Shown: positions 23,765-32,195 of the stretch, one piece after another
Layout of the letters: every line of letters begins with the position of its first letter
Position numbering within the stretch: position 1 is the stretch's first letter
NCBI GenBank assembly: GCA_017436575.1
Contig: JAFSCU010000030.1
Coordinates: forward strand, 1 to 42,822
From: Oscillospiraceae bacterium
GTDB taxonomy: Bacteria; Bacillota; Clostridia; Oscillospirales; Ruminococcaceae
Direction of reading: 5' to 3'
DNA: 42,822 bases
Program-made: the position numbers and the translations under genes
Notes under the pieces: model-generated
Seen by the model: the letters and a program-made list of their open reading frames with translations, nothing else
Databases searched by the model: none
Told to the model about the DNA's origin: nothing

Positions 23765-24586
23765 ATGAACAATTCAGATAGAATTCTGCATTTGCAGGGG
23801 GTGTTGAACGCCCGTGAAATGGGCGGACTGCCACTGAAAAACGGTAGAGTCGTAAAACACAGAAAAATAATCAGAACAGGCAGATTGTCCAATCTGACAG
23901 TTGATGACAGAAAACAGCTGAAAGATGTATGGAATGTAAGAAAGATTGTAGACCTGAGAAACAATCGGGAAGTTGCAGAGTATCCAGATATGTCACTGGA
24001 AGGTGCCGGATATCAGCAGATTTCTATTATTCCGGGTGAACTGGATGGTATTTCCCGCCAGGATGATGGTATGGATCCTATTGACAGAGCTATTATCCGC
24101 GCAGAAAACTTGCATAAAAACGGCGGTGCCAAAGGCTTGCTGGAAAGTATGTATGGCCAGATGGCAGATGATGATTACTGTGCTGACAGAATCAAAGATT
24201 TTTTTGATATGATGCTGGACCTTGAAGATGGTTCATTTATATGGCACTGTACATCAGGCAAAGACCGCACGGGTGTTACCGGCGGACTGATGCTGTATGC
24301 ACTTGGGGCTGATATGGAAACCATAAAAGAAGATTACCTTTATACCAATATTCAGAACCGGCAGCACAGAGAAACTGTTCTGGACAAGATGAAATCAAAA
24401 AATGCCAGTGATATACGGATTGAAGAAATCAGAATTCTGGAATCAGTTGACTGGGCATATATGGAAAGCTTTTTTGAAGGAATCATTTCAAAATTCGGCA
24501 GCATTGATAACTTTCTGTCACATAGAATAGGTCTTGATGACAATAAAATGAAAATGCTGACAGAAAAATATACAGATAAATTATAA
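23765..24586 (+). CDS. Tyrosine-phosphatase-like protein (Y_phosphatase3 type)
   Basis: 273 residues from the ATG at 23765 (GAGG upstream); a TTG at 23753 is in frame but has no ribosome site. The start (LQGVLNAREMGGLPLKNGR...IIRTGRLSNLT) and the P-loop HCTSGKDRTG (residues 161-170, catalytic Cys162, Arg168) identify the atypical tyrosine/dual-specificity phosphatase family. An acid (for example Asp in LRNNREVAEYPD or later) should assist catalysis. No signal peptide, so it is cytoplasmic. As the first gene before a Ugp-type importer and a phosphodiesterase, it may dephosphorylate an imported phosphoester rather than protein; that is inference. Confidence 0.9.
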   Translation: MNNSDRILHLQGVLNAREMGGLPLKNGRVVKHRKIIRTGRLSNLTVDDRKQLKDVWNVRKIVDLRNNREVAEYPDMSLEGAGYQQISIIPGELDGISRQDDGMDPIDRAIIRAENLHKNGGAKGLLESMYGQMADDDYCADRIKDFFDMMLDLEDGSFIWHCTSGKDRTGVTGGLMLYALGADMETIKEDYLYTNIQNRQHRETVLDKMKSKNASDIRIEEIRILESVDWAYMESFFEGIISKFGSIDNFLSHRIGLDDNKMKMLTEKYTDKL

Positions 24587-24649
24587 CCTATTAAACAAGG
24601 AACTTTTAGTGGTATCACTATTAAAATATAAGCAGGAGGATAAAAAACA

Positions 24650-25690
24650 ATGAGTTCAATTTCTTTAAAAAATGTTAAAAAAGCCTACGGTGATGATGTA
24701 GTAATTGAGAATTTGAATCTGGAAATCAAAGATGGCTCCTTTACAGTACTGGTAGGTCCATCAGGTTGTGGTAAATCTACAACACTGCGTATGATTACAG
24801 GTCTGGAAACAATTACTGACGGCGATATACTTATTGACGGCAAAAGAGTAAATGATGTAGCACCTGGTAAACGTGATATTTCAATGGTTTTCCAGAACTA
24901 CGCTCTTTATCCAACAATGACTGTAAAAGACAACATCGAATTTGGTCTTATCAACAAAAAAATCCCAAAAGAAGAACGTGAAAAACGTATCAGAGAAGTA
25001 TGCGAAATCGTTGGTCTGACAGAATACCTGGACAGAATGCCAGCAAACCTTTCTGGTGGTCAGCGTCAGCGTGTTGCCCTGGCAAGAGCTATGGTTAAAG
25101 AACCAAAAGTATTTATGATGGACGAACCTCTGTCAAACCTTGATGCTAAACTCCGTGGTGCAATGCGTGTTGAACTTATCAATATGCATAAAAGAATGGG
25201 CACAACATTCGTTTACGTAACACACGACCAGGTAGAAGCTATGTCTATGGCTGATGACATTGTTCTGATGGATAAAGGCAAAATTATTCAGCAGTCCAGC
25301 CCTGCAGAACTGTACCACAACCCTAACTGCATTTACACAGCACAGTTTGTAGGTTCACCACAGACAAACATCATTGATGGACACCTGCCAAACGAAATCA
25401 AACTTGGTTTCCGTCCTGAAAAAGTACGTATGCACGAAGTAGAAAATGGTATCAATATTCCAGCTAAAATTGCTACAAGAGAAATGCTGGGTGCTGAAAT
25501 CATCTACTCACTGGAAACAGCTTACGGCACAATCATGGCAAAAACAGATGTTGATATGCCAGTAGACACAGAACTGAAATTCGGTGTTGAATACGACAAT
25601 ATGTACCTGTTCGGTGCTGATACATACAGAATTCCATTTACTGCTGAACTGAAAGATATCATCGCCGTCGTATTTGGAGGTAACAAATAA
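24650..25690 (+). CDS. ugpC: ABC transporter ATP-binding protein (UgpC/MalK type)
   Basis: 346 residues. Walker A GPSGCGKST (36-44), Q-loop FQNYALYP, signature LSGGQRQR (134-141), Walker B VFMMDEP (154-160), D-loop SNLDAKLR and switch His in YVTHDQ are all present. A C-terminal TOBE-like regulatory region follows (GFRPEKVRM), a little shorter than in most UgpC/MalK proteins. It should drive the two permeases encoded next. RBS AGGAGG. The stop codon overlaps the next start (TAATG). Confidence 0.95.
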   Translation: MSSISLKNVKKAYGDDVVIENLNLEIKDGSFTVLVGPSGCGKSTTLRMITGLETITDGDILIDGKRVNDVAPGKRDISMVFQNYALYPTMTVKDNIEFGLINKKIPKEEREKRIREVCEIVGLTEYLDRMPANLSGGQRQRVALARAMVKEPKVFMMDEPLSNLDAKLRGAMRVELINMHKRMGTTFVYVTHDQVEAMSMADDIVLMDKGKIIQQSSPAELYHNPNCIYTAQFVGSPQTNIIDGHLPNEIKLGFRPEKVRMHEVENGINIPAKIATREMLGAEIIYSLETAYGTIMAKTDVDMPVDTELKFGVEYDNMYLFGADTYRIPFTAELKDIIAVVFGGNK

Positions 25691-26622
25691 TGGCTAAAAC
25701 AAAAGCTAAGAAAAAGCCTGAAATCGAAAGAGTAGCAGGTCGGAATGAAAAAAGAGAAAAGCTGATGGGTTACCTGATGGCTATGCCTGCAATCGTTCTG
25801 CTGTTCGCCTTTACAGTTTATCCACTGTTCTATATGGCTTATCGCTCACTTTACGGTGGCAGTGTTATTTCAAGAAATCCTAAATTTGTAGGTTTTGACA
25901 ACTATAAAGCACTGATAGAATCTACAGACTTTCATCAGGTACTTATGAATACAGCTGTTTACACAGCTATCACTGTTGGTCTGACAATGGTACTGGCAAT
26001 TGTTATTGCTGTTTGGCTTAACGGCAAACGCAACTCAAAACTGAACGGCATTGCACAGACATTTATCTTCACACCACACATCATTTCCATGGTTTCAGTT
26101 TCCACACTGTTCCTGTGGCTGATGGACTCCCAGAACGGTCTTCTGAACGTAGTTTTGACTGCTCTCGGCTTTGAACCATATTCATTCCTTGCTTCTCCAG
26201 AAACAGCCCTGCTGTCTGTTTCTCTGGTAAGCGTTTGGAAAGGTCTTGGTTATTATGTTCTTCTGATTATGGCTGCTCTGCAGAATATTCCTACTTCTGT
26301 ATACGAAGCAGCTGAAATGGATGATACACCACCGCTGAGAACTTTTTTCAAAATCACACTTCCTATGATTTCACCAACTATTCTGTTTACATCTGTTGTT
26401 GCTGTTATTGCTTCCTTCAAAGTATTTGATAGTGTAAGCATCATGACTGGCGGTGGCCCTGTAAACTCTACAAACACTCTGGTTTACTACATTTATGACT
26501 TTGCTTACAGCTATGGTAAACCTGGCCAGGCCTGTGCTGCCGGTATGGTACTGCTGCTGTTTGTATGCGTGGTTACATATGTACAGTTCCTGGTTGGTAA
26601 AAAACGTGTACATTACCAGTAA
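25690..26622 (+). CDS. ugpA: ABC transporter permease, UgpA type
   Basis: 310 residues with six membrane helices after a basic N-terminus (KAKKKPEIERVAGRNEKREK). The cytoplasmic coupling loop reads EAAEMDDTPPLRTFFKITLP, the EAA motif of binding-protein-dependent sugar permeases, though the usual Gly is Asp here. Its start overlaps the stop of the ATPase gene by one base, which suggests coupled translation. It should pair with the next permease to form the channel. Confidence 0.93.
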   Translation: MAKTKAKKKPEIERVAGRNEKREKLMGYLMAMPAIVLLFAFTVYPLFYMAYRSLYGGSVISRNPKFVGFDNYKALIESTDFHQVLMNTAVYTAITVGLTMVLAIVIAVWLNGKRNSKLNGIAQTFIFTPHIISMVSVSTLFLWLMDSQNGLLNVVLTALGFEPYSFLASPETALLSVSLVSVWKGLGYYVLLIMAALQNIPTSVYEAAEMDDTPPLRTFFKITLPMISPTILFTSVVAVIASFKVFDSVSIMTGGGPVNSTNTLVYYIYDFAYSYGKPGQACAAGMVLLLFVCVVTYVQFLVGKKRVHYQ

Positions 26623-26633
26623 GGAGGAAAAAT

Positions 26634-27473
26634 ATGTATTCACAGAACAAAACACTTGAAAAAGTAAAAACATTTGCAGATGCTTTCTTTAAAATTCTGT
26701 TTATTCTTGTTATAGCATTCCCATTCTTCTGGATGATTTCTACAGCATTCCAGACTCTTAAGGAAACAATGCGGGTGCCTCTTACACTGTGGCCTGAAAA
26801 ATTGCAGTGGGGCAACTTTGCAGAAGTTTTCAAAACAATCCCTGTAGACACATATCTTAAAAACTCACTGATTGTATGTACCAGCGTAGTTCTGCTGCAG
26901 TACCTTATTATAGTACCTTGTGCATACTCTCTTGCAAAATATGATTACAAAGCAAAACCACTGGTTTTCGGTCTGGTTCTGCTGGGTCAGATGATTCCTA
27001 TGCAGCTGACATTCCTGCCTGTTTACTTTATGTTCAATAAAGCAGGCCTTATCAACAGCTATGCATCATTGATTCTTCCATTTATTTCCAACCCATTCGG
27101 CATTTTCATGCTGCGTCAGTACTTTATGCAGGTGCCTTCTGAAATTATTGAAGCCGCCCGCCTGGACAACGCCAGCGACCTGAAAATTATGTTCAAAATT
27201 ATGATGCCAATGGTAAAATCAGCGCTGGTAACAATCGGTCTGTTGTCTTTTATCTCCAACTGGAACAACTACTTCTGGGCGCTGATTATGACAAACAACG
27301 ACCTGGTTCGTACATTGCCAATCGGTATTACTCTGCTTAAAGACTCTGAAACACTTGCCCGCTGGAATGTTATTATGGCAGGTAACCTGCTGCTTGTTCT
27401 TCCAATGCTTGGTCTTTATATCATTGCAAGCAAGAAAATCAGAAATGCATTTGTATATTCCGGTATTAAATAA
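26634..27473 (+). CDS. ugpE: ABC transporter permease, UgpE type
   Basis: 279 residues with six membrane helices. It has the typical start of this family (FPFFWMISTAFQTLKE) and coupling loop EAARLDNASDLKIMFKIMMP, where the usual Gly is Asn. RBS GGAGG, 11 nt after the UgpA-type gene. It is the second half of the membrane channel. Confidence 0.93.
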   Translation: MYSQNKTLEKVKTFADAFFKILFILVIAFPFFWMISTAFQTLKETMRVPLTLWPEKLQWGNFAEVFKTIPVDTYLKNSLIVCTSVVLLQYLIIVPCAYSLAKYDYKAKPLVFGLVLLGQMIPMQLTFLPVYFMFNKAGLINSYASLILPFISNPFGIFMLRQYFMQVPSEIIEAARLDNASDLKIMFKIMMPMVKSALVTIGLLSFISNWNNYFWALIMTNNDLVRTLPIGITLLKDSETLARWNVIMAGNLLLVLPMLGLYIIASKKIRNAFVYSGIK

Positions 27474-27484
27474 GGAGCAGAATT

Positions 27485-28771
27485 ATGAAACGTTTATTTA
27501 TATTATCTATCGACTCTCTGTTCTACGAAGATATGGAATGGCTGAAAGATTGCCCATACCTGTATGATATTCTGCAGAATGGTTCACAGGTAAAAAGAAT
27601 GCAGTCTGTTTACCCAGCCATGACTTATGCAGCACATGCAACAATGCTGACAGGCTGCTACCCTGATGTACATGGTATCTACCATAATGAAAAAGTTGAA
27701 ATTGACAAACGCTTCCCTGACTGGCACTGGAGAAGAGAAGAACTGAAAGTTCCTACACTTATCGACTATGCCACAGAAAAGGGCTATCGTTTCAGCGTGG
27801 TAAACTGGCCTGTAACAGGCGCTGACCCAAAAATCGCATACAATATTCCTGAAATCTGGTCAGATAAACCGGATGGTGACGGTCGTCCACGTTTTGTGAC
27901 AGTATGTTCACCTGAAATTGTTCCTCTGTATGATAAATACAAACATCTTCTGCGTTGGAAATATCAGCCTGAACTTGACGAATTCGGTGTTTGCTGTCTG
28001 CAGGAAGTTATCGAAGAACACCAGCCTGAAGTAATTATGCTGCATTTGTCTTTCCTAGACCATGCACGCCACGCAAATGGTGTATATGCCGAAGAAGCAT
28101 ATCAGGCACTTATTGAATGTGACAAACGCTTTGGTCGCATTGTTGAACAGCTGAAACGTCTTGGAATTTATGATGAAACCAACTTTGCAGTGTTCGGTGA
28201 CCACGGCCATATGCCTGTTAAACAGGTTTTCAACCCTAATGTAATTCTCCGCCAGAAAGGCCTTATTGAACTGGATGAAAACAATCTGGTTAAAAACTGG
28301 AAGGCATACTGCCATTCAGCCGGTCTGTCAACTCACGTAGTTCTTGCGGACCCTGCTGATGAAGAGGTAAGAAAACAGGTGGAAGAAATTATGGCTGAAA
28401 TGGTTGCAGATGAAAGTCTTGGTTGTGAACAGATAGTAGATAAAAAGACCCTTAAAGAAGTATGGCATCTGGAAGGTCCATTTGATTATGTAATCGAAGG
28501 CAGACCTGGCACATCTTTCGGTAATCTCTGTGTTGACCCTATGATTATGCCTACAGATTCCACAGACTACAAAATTTCAGTTTCAGCACACGGTCATATG
28601 CCAACAAAAGGACCACAGCCAACATTCTTTATGGCCGGTCCACAGATTAAAAAAGGTGTGGTAGTTGAAGAAGGTCATCTTATAGACCACGCACCTACAT
28701 GGATGGCAGTTCTTGATGTAGAAGTACCTACAGCTCAGGGCCGTGTAATCCGTGAACTCATCAATGAATAA
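27485..28771 (+). CDS. Type I phosphodiesterase / nucleotide pyrophosphatase family enzyme
   Basis: 428 residues. Alkaline-phosphatase superfamily motifs are clear: metal Asp10 (FILSIDSL), probable nucleophile Thr47 in YPAMTYAAHATMLTGCYP, LDHARHANG, FGDHGHMP, and a late SAHGHMPTKGPQ. These would bind two metals and cleave phosphodiesters or related esters. There is no signal peptide, so the substrate should be cytoplasmic, probably what the importer brings in. It is encoded between the permease and the binding protein, 11 nt after the former, which fixes its role to this transport system. Confidence 0.92.
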   Translation: MKRLFILSIDSLFYEDMEWLKDCPYLYDILQNGSQVKRMQSVYPAMTYAAHATMLTGCYPDVHGIYHNEKVEIDKRFPDWHWRREELKVPTLIDYATEKGYRFSVVNWPVTGADPKIAYNIPEIWSDKPDGDGRPRFVTVCSPEIVPLYDKYKHLLRWKYQPELDEFGVCCLQEVIEEHQPEVIMLHLSFLDHARHANGVYAEEAYQALIECDKRFGRIVEQLKRLGIYDETNFAVFGDHGHMPVKQVFNPNVILRQKGLIELDENNLVKNWKAYCHSAGLSTHVVLADPADEEVRKQVEEIMAEMVADESLGCEQIVDKKTLKEVWHLEGPFDYVIEGRPGTSFGNLCVDPMIMPTDSTDYKISVSAHGHMPTKGPQPTFFMAGPQIKKGVVVEEGHLIDHAPTWMAVLDVEVPTAQGRVIRELINE

Positions 28772-28817
28772 CCGGCAATAATTCCGGGTTCATATAAAAA
28801 CAAAAGGAGAAAATACT

Positions 28818-30095
28818 ATGAAAAAACTTTTAGCATTAGTTCTGGCTGCTGTTATGGCTTTCTCAATGGTAGCTTGCGGCGGCGGTTCTGAAGCTGGCGC
28901 AGACACAGAAGGCCCAGTAACAATTGACTTCTGGCACTCAATGGGTGGCGCTACTGGCGAACTGGTTCAGGAAATCGTTGACGAATTCAACGCTTCTCAG
29001 GACGAAGTTATTGTAAACTGCATCTACCAGGGTGACTACAATGCTGCAGGTGCAAAACTGCAGGCAGCACTGTCCGGTTCAGGCGAATCTGCACCACATG
29101 TTGCACAGATTGAAATCACACGTGTTGGTTTCTACGCAGAAGAAGGTCTTCTGGTTGACCTGAAACCATACGATGATGCTGATGACACATTTGATGTGGC
29201 AGATATGTATGACGGCGTTATGGACTTCTCTTGGTACGATGGCAAACTGGTTTCTCTGCCAAACGGCAGAAGCTGCCCAGTTATGTACTACAATGTTGAT
29301 GCTCTGAAAGCTGCTGGCTTTGAAACAGCTCCAGCAACTTGGGACGAACTGCGCGCAGCATCCAAAGCTGTTACAAAAGACGGCGCAAAAGGCTACGGCA
29401 TCTCCCTGGGCGACTCTTGGTACTACCTTGCTATGATGCTGACAGCAGGCGGTCAGGTTTATAACGAAGAAGGCAACGGTATCGGTTTTGCTGGCGAAGC
29501 TGGTGAAAAACCACTGCAGCTGTGGCTGGATATGCTGGCTGACGAATCTGCATTTATCCCAGAAGGTGAAGACTATGCTTCCAACTCTGCACTGAGAAAT
29601 GCTTTCATGGCTGGCCAGTGTAACATCATCATGCAGTCTTCCGCACAGTACAGAGGTCTTGCAGACAACTCTGACTTTGAAGTAGGCGTTGCTTACATTC
29701 CAAAACTTGCAAACTACGCAGCTATCCCAGGTGGCTCCAACGTTGTTGCATTTGAAGGCAAATCTGAAGCTGAAGTTGAAGCAACATGGAAATTCATGAA
29801 ATACCTCTGCTCCGGCGACGTTGCTGGTAAATTTGCAGCAGGTACAGGTTACCTCCCAACTTCTGACGCTGCTCTGAACTCTGCAGTATATCAGGATAAA
29901 CTGGCTCAGTATCCATACCTGGATATCGCTGTAGGTCAGCTGGAATACTTTGTTGAAATGCCATTTGACCCAACATATGTTGAAGTTAAAGACAATATTG
30001 TTGGCAGACAGGTACAGGAATGTATCATCAATGGTGTAACACCAGCAGATGCAGTTGCAACAATGGAAACAGAAACAGCTGCAATGTACAAATAA
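28818..30095 (+). CDS. ugpB: Extracellular solute-binding lipoprotein, UgpB type
   Basis: 425 residues. Lipobox MVAC with Cys20. The mature start IDFWHSMGGATGELVQEIV and the segment YQGDYNAAGAKLQAALSG resemble UgpB, the glycerol-3-phosphate and glycerophosphodiester binding protein, more than maltose-type proteins. Codon use is more uniform than in the neighbours, as expected for an abundant binding protein. The true ligand may be another phosphoester. It is the last gene of the transport operon, and a long GC-rich hairpin follows. Confidence 0.9.
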   Translation: MKKLLALVLAAVMAFSMVACGGGSEAGADTEGPVTIDFWHSMGGATGELVQEIVDEFNASQDEVIVNCIYQGDYNAAGAKLQAALSGSGESAPHVAQIEITRVGFYAEEGLLVDLKPYDDADDTFDVADMYDGVMDFSWYDGKLVSLPNGRSCPVMYYNVDALKAAGFETAPATWDELRAASKAVTKDGAKGYGISLGDSWYYLAMMLTAGGQVYNEEGNGIGFAGEAGEKPLQLWLDMLADESAFIPEGEDYASNSALRNAFMAGQCNIIMQSSAQYRGLADNSDFEVGVAYIPKLANYAAIPGGSNVVAFEGKSEAEVEATWKFMKYLCSGDVAGKFAAGTGYLPTSDAALNSAVYQDKLAQYPYLDIAVGQLEYFVEMPFDPTYVEVKDNIVGRQVQECIINGVTPADAVATMETETAAMYK

Positions 30096-30153
30096 TTTTT
30101 TCCAAATAGGATTGACTATCAATTTAGACATCCTGCCTTATTTATAAAGTTTG

Positions 30154-30190
30154 CCGAGTCGGCGGCCCTCCCATCGGGCCGCTGATTTGG
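30154..30190 (+). other. Long GC-rich hairpin after the binding-protein gene
   Basis: Positions 30154-30168 pair with 30176-30190 (15 bp, some G-U), built on GCGGCCC/GGGCCGC with a 7-nt loop. No T run follows. It may protect the 3' end of the upstream mRNA or reduce read-through into the aldo/keto reductase gene. Confidence 0.6.
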
Positions 30191-30227
30191 TACAACTTTA
30201 AAATTATTACAACAAGAGGTTTATTAT

Positions 30228-31355
30228 ATGAAAAAACTTGGCTTTGGCTTTATGAGATTACCGCTGACAGATGCAAACGATGCATCAACAGTAGACTTGG
30301 AACAGGTTATAAAAATGACAGATCTGTTTATGCAGCGTGGGTTTACATATTTTGATTCTGCATACGTTTACCACAAAAAACAGAGTGAACATATCATCCG
30401 TAAGGCGCTGGTAGAAAGATATCCAAGAGACAGCTTTCAGCTTTGTACCAAACTGCCAATGGCTATCCTTACCGGTCCGGAAGATAATGACAGAATTTTC
30501 AACGAACAGCTGGAATACTGCGGTGTTGATTATTTTGATGTTTATCTGATGCATGCAATGAATGCTGAACGTTTTGAAAAAGCAAAAAAATTCGGCTGCT
30601 ATGAATATATGCAGCAGAAAAGGGCTGAAGGTAAAGCAAAGAAAATAGGTTTTTCTTTCCATGGTCAGCCAGACCTGCTGGAAGAAATGATACTTACATG
30701 GCCAGATGTTGATATTATCCAGCTGCAGATTAACTATATAGACTGGGAAAATCCATCTGTGCAGGCAAAAAAATGCTATGAAATTGCAACTAAATATAAC
30801 AAACCTGTTATTGTAATGGAACCTGTGAAAGGTGGCACTCTTGTAAATCTGCCACCTGAGGCTGTGGAAATAATGAAAGCAGAACATCCTGAATTATCAG
30901 TGCCATCATGGGCTATCAGATTTTCTGCCAGCCTTGAAAATGTAATGGTAGTTCTTTCTGGTATGAGCAACTATGAACAGGTTGATGACAATACCTCATA
31001 TATGGAAAATTTCCAGCCATACACAGAAAAGGATTATGAAACACTTGGAAAGGTTCTTGATATTTTCAATCAGGCAGCAGTTATCCCTTGTACAGCCTGC
31101 GGATATTGTGTAGATGGATGCCCGGCGGGAATTCCTATCCCTAAATACTTTGGCCTTTATAATAACGACCAGATGGCATTTACCAAAAATAAATCCAACA
31201 ATGAAACATATTACAGAAATATGACAGACCTTATGCCAAAAGCCAGCCGGTGCATCGGTTGTGGCAAATGTGAAAGAGCCTGTCCACAGAATGTAAAAGT
31301 TATTGAAGGTCTGAAAAAAGTAGCAGACAGGTTTGAAAACAAAAATAGCAGATAA
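30228..31355 (+). CDS. Aldo/keto reductase with C-terminal 4Fe-4S ferredoxin domain
   Basis: 375 residues. An aldo/keto reductase barrel fills about 1-270 (LGFGFMRLPL, FDSAYVYH with Asp and Tyr, LCTKLPM with Lys, YLMHAMN with His). A ferredoxin-like domain follows: CTACGYCVDGCPAG (about 287-300) and CIGCGKCERACPQN near the end, eight cysteines in all for two clusters. This fusion is common in anaerobes and reduces aldehydes or ketones with electrons that can pass through the clusters. The substrate is unknown. RBS AAGAGG. It lies 132 nt after the transport operon. Confidence 0.94.
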   Translation: MKKLGFGFMRLPLTDANDASTVDLEQVIKMTDLFMQRGFTYFDSAYVYHKKQSEHIIRKALVERYPRDSFQLCTKLPMAILTGPEDNDRIFNEQLEYCGVDYFDVYLMHAMNAERFEKAKKFGCYEYMQQKRAEGKAKKIGFSFHGQPDLLEEMILTWPDVDIIQLQINYIDWENPSVQAKKCYEIATKYNKPVIVMEPVKGGTLVNLPPEAVEIMKAEHPELSVPSWAIRFSASLENVMVVLSGMSNYEQVDDNTSYMENFQPYTEKDYETLGKVLDIFNQAAVIPCTACGYCVDGCPAGIPIPKYFGLYNNDQMAFTKNKSNNETYYRNMTDLMPKASRCIGCGKCERACPQNVKVIEGLKKVADRFENKNSR

Positions 31356-31394
31356 CTTTATTGTGATGAGCAATAAGTTTTTCAAGGGTTTACC

Positions 31395-31466
31395 TCACCC
31401 AATCCTTTCTTTGCCAGAGAAGCACAGTTCGCCACCACAGCAGGTGGCGTTCTGTGTTTGGGGTGA
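31395..31466 (+). ncRNA. Possible structured leader RNA before the MgtC-like gene
   Basis: An outer helix (31395-31402 with about 31458-31466) encloses a small hairpin (31406-31422) and a long hairpin: CACAG and CGCCACC (31423-31436) pair with GGTGGCG and CTGTG (31443-31456) around a symmetrical TT/TT bulge. The result is a three-way junction of about 72 nt, 27 nt before the start codon. It does not match a riboswitch class that I know. Confidence 0.35.
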
Positions 31467-31493
31467 AAATATACTGAAAACAAAGGAGTAATT

Positions 31494-32156
31494 ATGGTTA
31501 CAGGTATGCAAATGGCAATGCGCCTTTTATTTGCCACAGTTGTTGGCGCGATTATAGGATTTGAAAGACAGGCAAAAGGACATCCCTTGGGGATACGTAC
31601 CAATGTGCTGGTATGTGTGTCTGCCACAACAATTATGATGCTGTCAAAGGCTATGCTGGCAGAAACTTATCAGCTTTATGGTATGATTGCCGACCCTCGT
31701 CTGGCACAGCAGGTTATTACAGGCATAGGTTTTCTGGGCGCAGGTACTATTGTACATTCGGATTCCAATATCAAAGGTCTTACTACTGCCGCAACTGTAT
31801 GGAGTGTAGGCTGCATAGGGCTGGTAATAGGATTCGGCTGGTATAGTCTGGCTTTGTTTACAACAGTACTTGTTTTTTTAGCTTTGTTTGTAATGGATCA
31901 TCTTTCCAAAAGGATTGACCGTAAATCCCAGACATACCACATATCTGTTATACTCAGTCAGGACAGCAAACTGTTCTTTGATGTGCTGGAATATCTCCGC
32001 GGCTGGGAAGTAAGCATTGACCACGCCGAAGCAGTAGTGGAAGGTGAAGGCGATGCAGCATTTATAGAGTTTCATGTAAAAGGTATGGAATTGGCACAGA
32101 CGCTTATAAATAATCTGAAAAGAAAAGAAGGTATTCATACTATAAAGTTCAGATAA
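31494..32156 (+). CDS. MgtC/SapB-family membrane protein
   Basis: 220 residues. Four or five membrane helices fill the first 130 (FATVVGAIIGFERQAKGHPLGIRTN, ITGIGFLGAGTIVHSDSNIKGLTTAATVW), matching the conserved MgtC/SapB core with GIRT and GFLGAG. A cytoplasmic domain of about 80 residues follows, of ACT-like or degenerate type. In pathogens MgtC supports growth in low magnesium by acting on ATP synthase or transport; in a commensal the role is open. RBS AAAGGAG. A structured leader RNA may lie upstream. Confidence 0.93.
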   Translation: MVTGMQMAMRLLFATVVGAIIGFERQAKGHPLGIRTNVLVCVSATTIMMLSKAMLAETYQLYGMIADPRLAQQVITGIGFLGAGTIVHSDSNIKGLTTAATVWSVGCIGLVIGFGWYSLALFTTVLVFLALFVMDHLSKRIDRKSQTYHISVILSQDSKLFFDVLEYLRGWEVSIDHAEAVVEGEGDAAFIEFHVKGMELAQTLINNLKRKEGIHTIKFR

Positions 32157-32195
32157 TATGATATAATGTATGTAATCAATCCAGAGAGGTTTATT

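Noticed and set aside
29079-30131. 350-codon minus-strand frame
   Set aside because: Antisense shadow of the solute-binding protein gene, produced by its biased codon use.
30150-30192. GC-rich stem considered as a tRNA or small stable RNA gene
   Set aside because: A single hairpin only, with no cloverleaf, CCA end or promoter.
31395-31466. Leader structure considered as a known M-box or Mn (yybP-ykoY) riboswitch
   Set aside because: Too short and without the conserved loop sequences of those classes; kept only as an unnamed structured leader.
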